Under the pieces are notes generated by a model, which saw only the letters and a program-made list of their open reading frames with translations, was not told the DNA's origin and searched no databases. A stretch of DNA of 64,000 nt from Gammaproteobacteria bacterium (GTDB lineage Bacteria > Pseudomonadota > Gammaproteobacteria > Legionellales > Legionellaceae): positions 1-64,000 of the forward strand of contig JANSXK010000007.1 in NCBI GenBank assembly GCA_024742995.1. The letters are read 5' to 3'. Shown here piece by piece: positions 62,083 through 64,000 of this stretch. The position numbers were made by a program, and so were the translations under genes. Within the stretch, counting starts at the first letter, position 1; each line of letters starts with the position of its first letter.

Positions 62083-63960
62083 CTAAAGTTGCGAACTAGG
62101 ATCAAATCTCTCTGCTCCTGGATCCGGCTCATTCCGCCCTTCAAACATAGGAATGGCATCTAATAACCAGCTATCCAATTGTGCCTCAAAGTTTTCTTTA
62201 CCTTGCGTAAACAATGTATGATGATCAGCTGATTTGCTCTCACCATTCTTAATTAAATTTCCTACACTATAAATAATTGATGCAACTCTACTCAGGTTTT
62301 CAACGTCGGGTCTCGTTAAAGCCGTTTTAGCTTCCTCTATCGCTGCTTTCATATCCTTTTGGTAAACTGCAGTTACCTGATCGACATCATTTTCGGGATC
62401 GCGAATACGTTCAAGATATTCTTTACCAATAGCAGCTACTCTATTTTGCAATTCCAGCATATGTTGATAACCAGGGTTATCTTCATCAATGATTGAAGAG
62501 ATACGCTCAAGATATTGCTGATATTTTTCTTCAAATACATCAATGTGCTCTTCAAATGAAAGTCTCGAATTAAATATCACTTTATTGGTAAGATCAGAAC
62601 GGATGAGTTCATATTCTGATAAAACACCTGCCGCCTGAAGCTTAGGATTATATTTTGTCATAAACGCTTCATAACGTTTGTCAAAATCCTGGTGTAATTG
62701 ATTTGCATTAGTGCGTGGATTTTGAAGTGCAAGCAGATATTGCACGCCTAGTTCATACAATTGCCTAGAGGCCTCATCCAAGACTGCTGCAGCCTCTGGA
62801 CTATCCTGTTTCAGATCTTCAATTTGTTGGAGGTAATCATCGTAATGATCAATGAAGGAACGAATCGTTGGATCTGTGGTTGAGGCCAGTCTCTCGGCCC
62901 TAGACTGCAGTGCAAGCACTTTACTTTGATCGAGACACAATTTTTTGAATAGGTCTTTGACTGCATCAGATGCATAATCTGAAGTAATCACCGGAGTCAT
63001 CAACTTATCCACGGTCATCGAATACGACTGTCGGATCTGTTCAGCATCTTCAGTCGAACTTGCCTCACTGTTTTGTAAATTGTCACCAAACTGCTTATTG
63101 AAAGCTGTGATTGTCGTAACAAGTTCCTGACAGCTGTCCGAAAATTGCTGATACTCTTCTACAGTCGCTTCTAGTTTTTCTAAAGTATATTCTGTGCGAC
63201 GACCATAACTGCTTTTTTGTTGTTTAAGCTTTTCGATTGGACCTACTTTGCTTCCTGGCAATATATCATCAGGCTTATCAACAACTAATTCTTGGAATAA
63301 TGGCATCATGTGATCAAGAAAAACAGGATTATGAATATCGTTATTTACTTTTTTACCCAAAGCACGCCCTTTTGCAAGATAATCACTGCGGAGCTCTTCA
63401 GGTTTTGCACCTACTTTTGAAACCTCTTCCAGATATGTCTTACCAATCTCAATCATGTCTGTATAAAATGCACGCAACAATAGTATATCGTGTGCGTCTT
63501 GGGATTGTATCGCTATTATTTTTCTCTCCCCTTTTTTATTCTCTTTGGCCACCAAATCAAGAATTGGTGTTCGTTTGTACGCATCAACGTTTTCTAAATA
63601 TACTTTGGCTTCTGTTAGCTGCCCCTCTTTTCTAGGATTTGAAAGCTGTTCCGGAAACAATCGATCATACGCAACAGTGATATCACTAAGATTGGGCTCG
63701 CCTTTCAATCCTAATAATCTCAGTGCTTTAGCCTTATTCATCTTTGGAGGAGCAGATTGGCTTGCAGCAGTACCTGTCTTTGGAGATTCAGAAATAAGTT
63801 CAGAACCTATGTCTGTCTTTTGTTCTTCGCTAGGTTCTTCAATGATTGGTGCGTTCACTGATGCAGTTGAATCAGGAGAGACGTTAGAAGACCGGTTTCT
63901 GTTCTTAGAATCAGGATTGGGTCTTCTTCTTCCTGCTGCTCCAGCTTTATTCCTAGCCAT
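62083..63960 (-). CDS. large coiled-coil protein, paralogue B, with basic N-terminus and J-domain-like start
   Basis: A 625-residue soluble protein related along its full length to paralogue A; shared stretches include MNKTKALRLLGLKG/MNKAKALRLLGLKG, DKLVTK-like loops, ENLQNSDVSSIEDAEQ/DNLQNSEASSTEDAEQ, STTDP(I/T)IRSF and TFEGRN/MFEGRN followed by (Q/E)PDP near the end. The first 24 residues are strongly basic (MARNKAGAAGRRRPNPDSKN), unlike paralogue A. Residues about 74-126 mimic a J-domain without HPD. The rest is helical coiled coil. Ribosome binding site GGGGG lies seven bases before the ATG at 63960. Function unknown. Confidence 0.7.
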   Translation of the reverse strand: MARNKAGAAGRRRPNPDSKNRNRSSNVSPDSTASVNAPIIEEPSEEQKTDIGSELISESPKTGTAASQSAPPKMNKAKALRLLGLKGEPNLSDITVAYDRLFPEQLSNPRKEGQLTEAKVYLENVDAYKRTPILDLVAKENKKGERKIIAIQSQDAHDILLLRAFYTDMIEIGKTYLEEVSKVGAKPEELRSDYLAKGRALGKKVNNDIHNPVFLDHMMPLFQELVVDKPDDILPGSKVGPIEKLKQQKSSYGRRTEYTLEKLEATVEEYQQFSDSCQELVTTITAFNKQFGDNLQNSEASSTEDAEQIRQSYSMTVDKLMTPVITSDYASDAVKDLFKKLCLDQSKVLALQSRAERLASTTDPTIRSFIDHYDDYLQQIEDLKQDSPEAAAVLDEASRQLYELGVQYLLALQNPRTNANQLHQDFDKRYEAFMTKYNPKLQAAGVLSEYELIRSDLTNKVIFNSRLSFEEHIDVFEEKYQQYLERISSIIDEDNPGYQHMLELQNRVAAIGKEYLERIRDPENDVDQVTAVYQKDMKAAIEEAKTALTRPDVENLSRVASIIYSVGNLIKNGESKSADHHTLFTQGKENFEAQLDSWLLDAIPMFEGRNEPDPGAERFDPSSQL

Positions 63961-63977
63961 GATCATTCCCCCAAAGA

Positions 63978-63989
63978 TATACTAGTATA
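63978..63989 (-). promoter_or_regulatory. palindrome in the leader of paralogue B
   Basis: TATACTAGTATA, a perfect 12-base palindrome 18 bases before the start codon, in the same place as the inverted repeat before paralogue A. The surrounding bases match between the two leaders. Confidence 0.4.
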
Positions 63990-64000
63990 CCTTTAGGTGT

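Noticed and set aside
1-64000. tRNA, rRNA or riboswitch genes
   Set aside because: Reading both strands for T-loop consensus, rRNA-like blocks and common riboswitch cores gave nothing convincing; a covariance-model search would be decisive.

Overview
The window looks like a chromosomal segment of a gammaproteobacterium, most likely in or near the order Legionellales (Legionella/Coxiella/Berkiella-type relatives). This is inferred from gene content, not from a marker-gene tree. The core genes keep gammaproteobacterial neighbourhoods (mrdA-rodA, accA-tilS, rlmD-relA, secB-gpsA, queA-(tgt)-yajC-secD-secF). Between them sit predicted coiled-coil, acidic or membrane-anchored proteins of the kind common in intracellular Legionellales. 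Base composition is moderately AT-rich throughout, and I see no sharply different island, rRNA, tRNA or CRISPR array.

Layout. 1-120: left end of an IS3-like element. 0.3-4.6 kb: unknown membrane protein, then rsfS-mrdA-rodA (ribosome silencing and rod-shape wall synthesis). 4.6-8.6 kb, minus strand: accA-tilS-mdfA-like-rnhB, each joined to the next by a short overlap. 8.7-10.5 kb: phosphopantetheinyl transferase, biotin ligase, csrA. 10.6-13.8 kb: polyprenyl-phosphate sugar transferase and DegT aminotransferase (surface polysaccharide), then a methyltransferase. 13.8-17.8 kb: a polyhydroxybutyrate cluster (phasin-phaC-phaB-phaR) with rdgB. 18-30.6 kb: outer-membrane-type protein, argS, an acidic repeat protein, an old yellow enzyme, mutM, gshA-gshB, a membrane protein, then rhodanese-secB-gpsA and murI. 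30.7-38 kb: coiled-coil protein, QEGLA-motif protein with zapD, ferritin-like protein, L,D-transpeptidase, cytochrome c and recJ, Mth938-like protein. 38-46.5 kb: relA interrupted by an in-frame stop, rlmD, a membrane protein, rluB, trpS, yciO, rnm. 46.5-48.8 kb: exported proteins, including a three-gene plus-strand group of two small Cys-motif exported proteins around a His-rich protein. 48.8-55.4 kb: yajC-secD-secF, queA with a degenerate tgt homologue, and an amino-acid permease. 55.6-64 kb: PP2A-type phosphatase, POT transporter, an M50 site-2-type protease with a small partner, and two large paralogous coiled-coil proteins.

How it fits together. Most of the window is housekeeping: envelope growth, lipid and cofactor synthesis, protein export, translation quality and redox. 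Carbon storage (PHB) plus RelA and CsrA suggests a life cycle with growth and starvation phases, as in Legionella. The points most worth a second look are the relA nonsense codon, the shortened tgt-like gene coupled to queA, a hairpin that would hide the ribosome binding site of the L,D-transpeptidase gene, the exported Cys-motif module, and the paired coiled-coil paralogues with a J-domain-like start. A mosaic repeat built from two hairpins occurs at five intergenic sites. Six convergent gene pairs overlap at their 3' ends.
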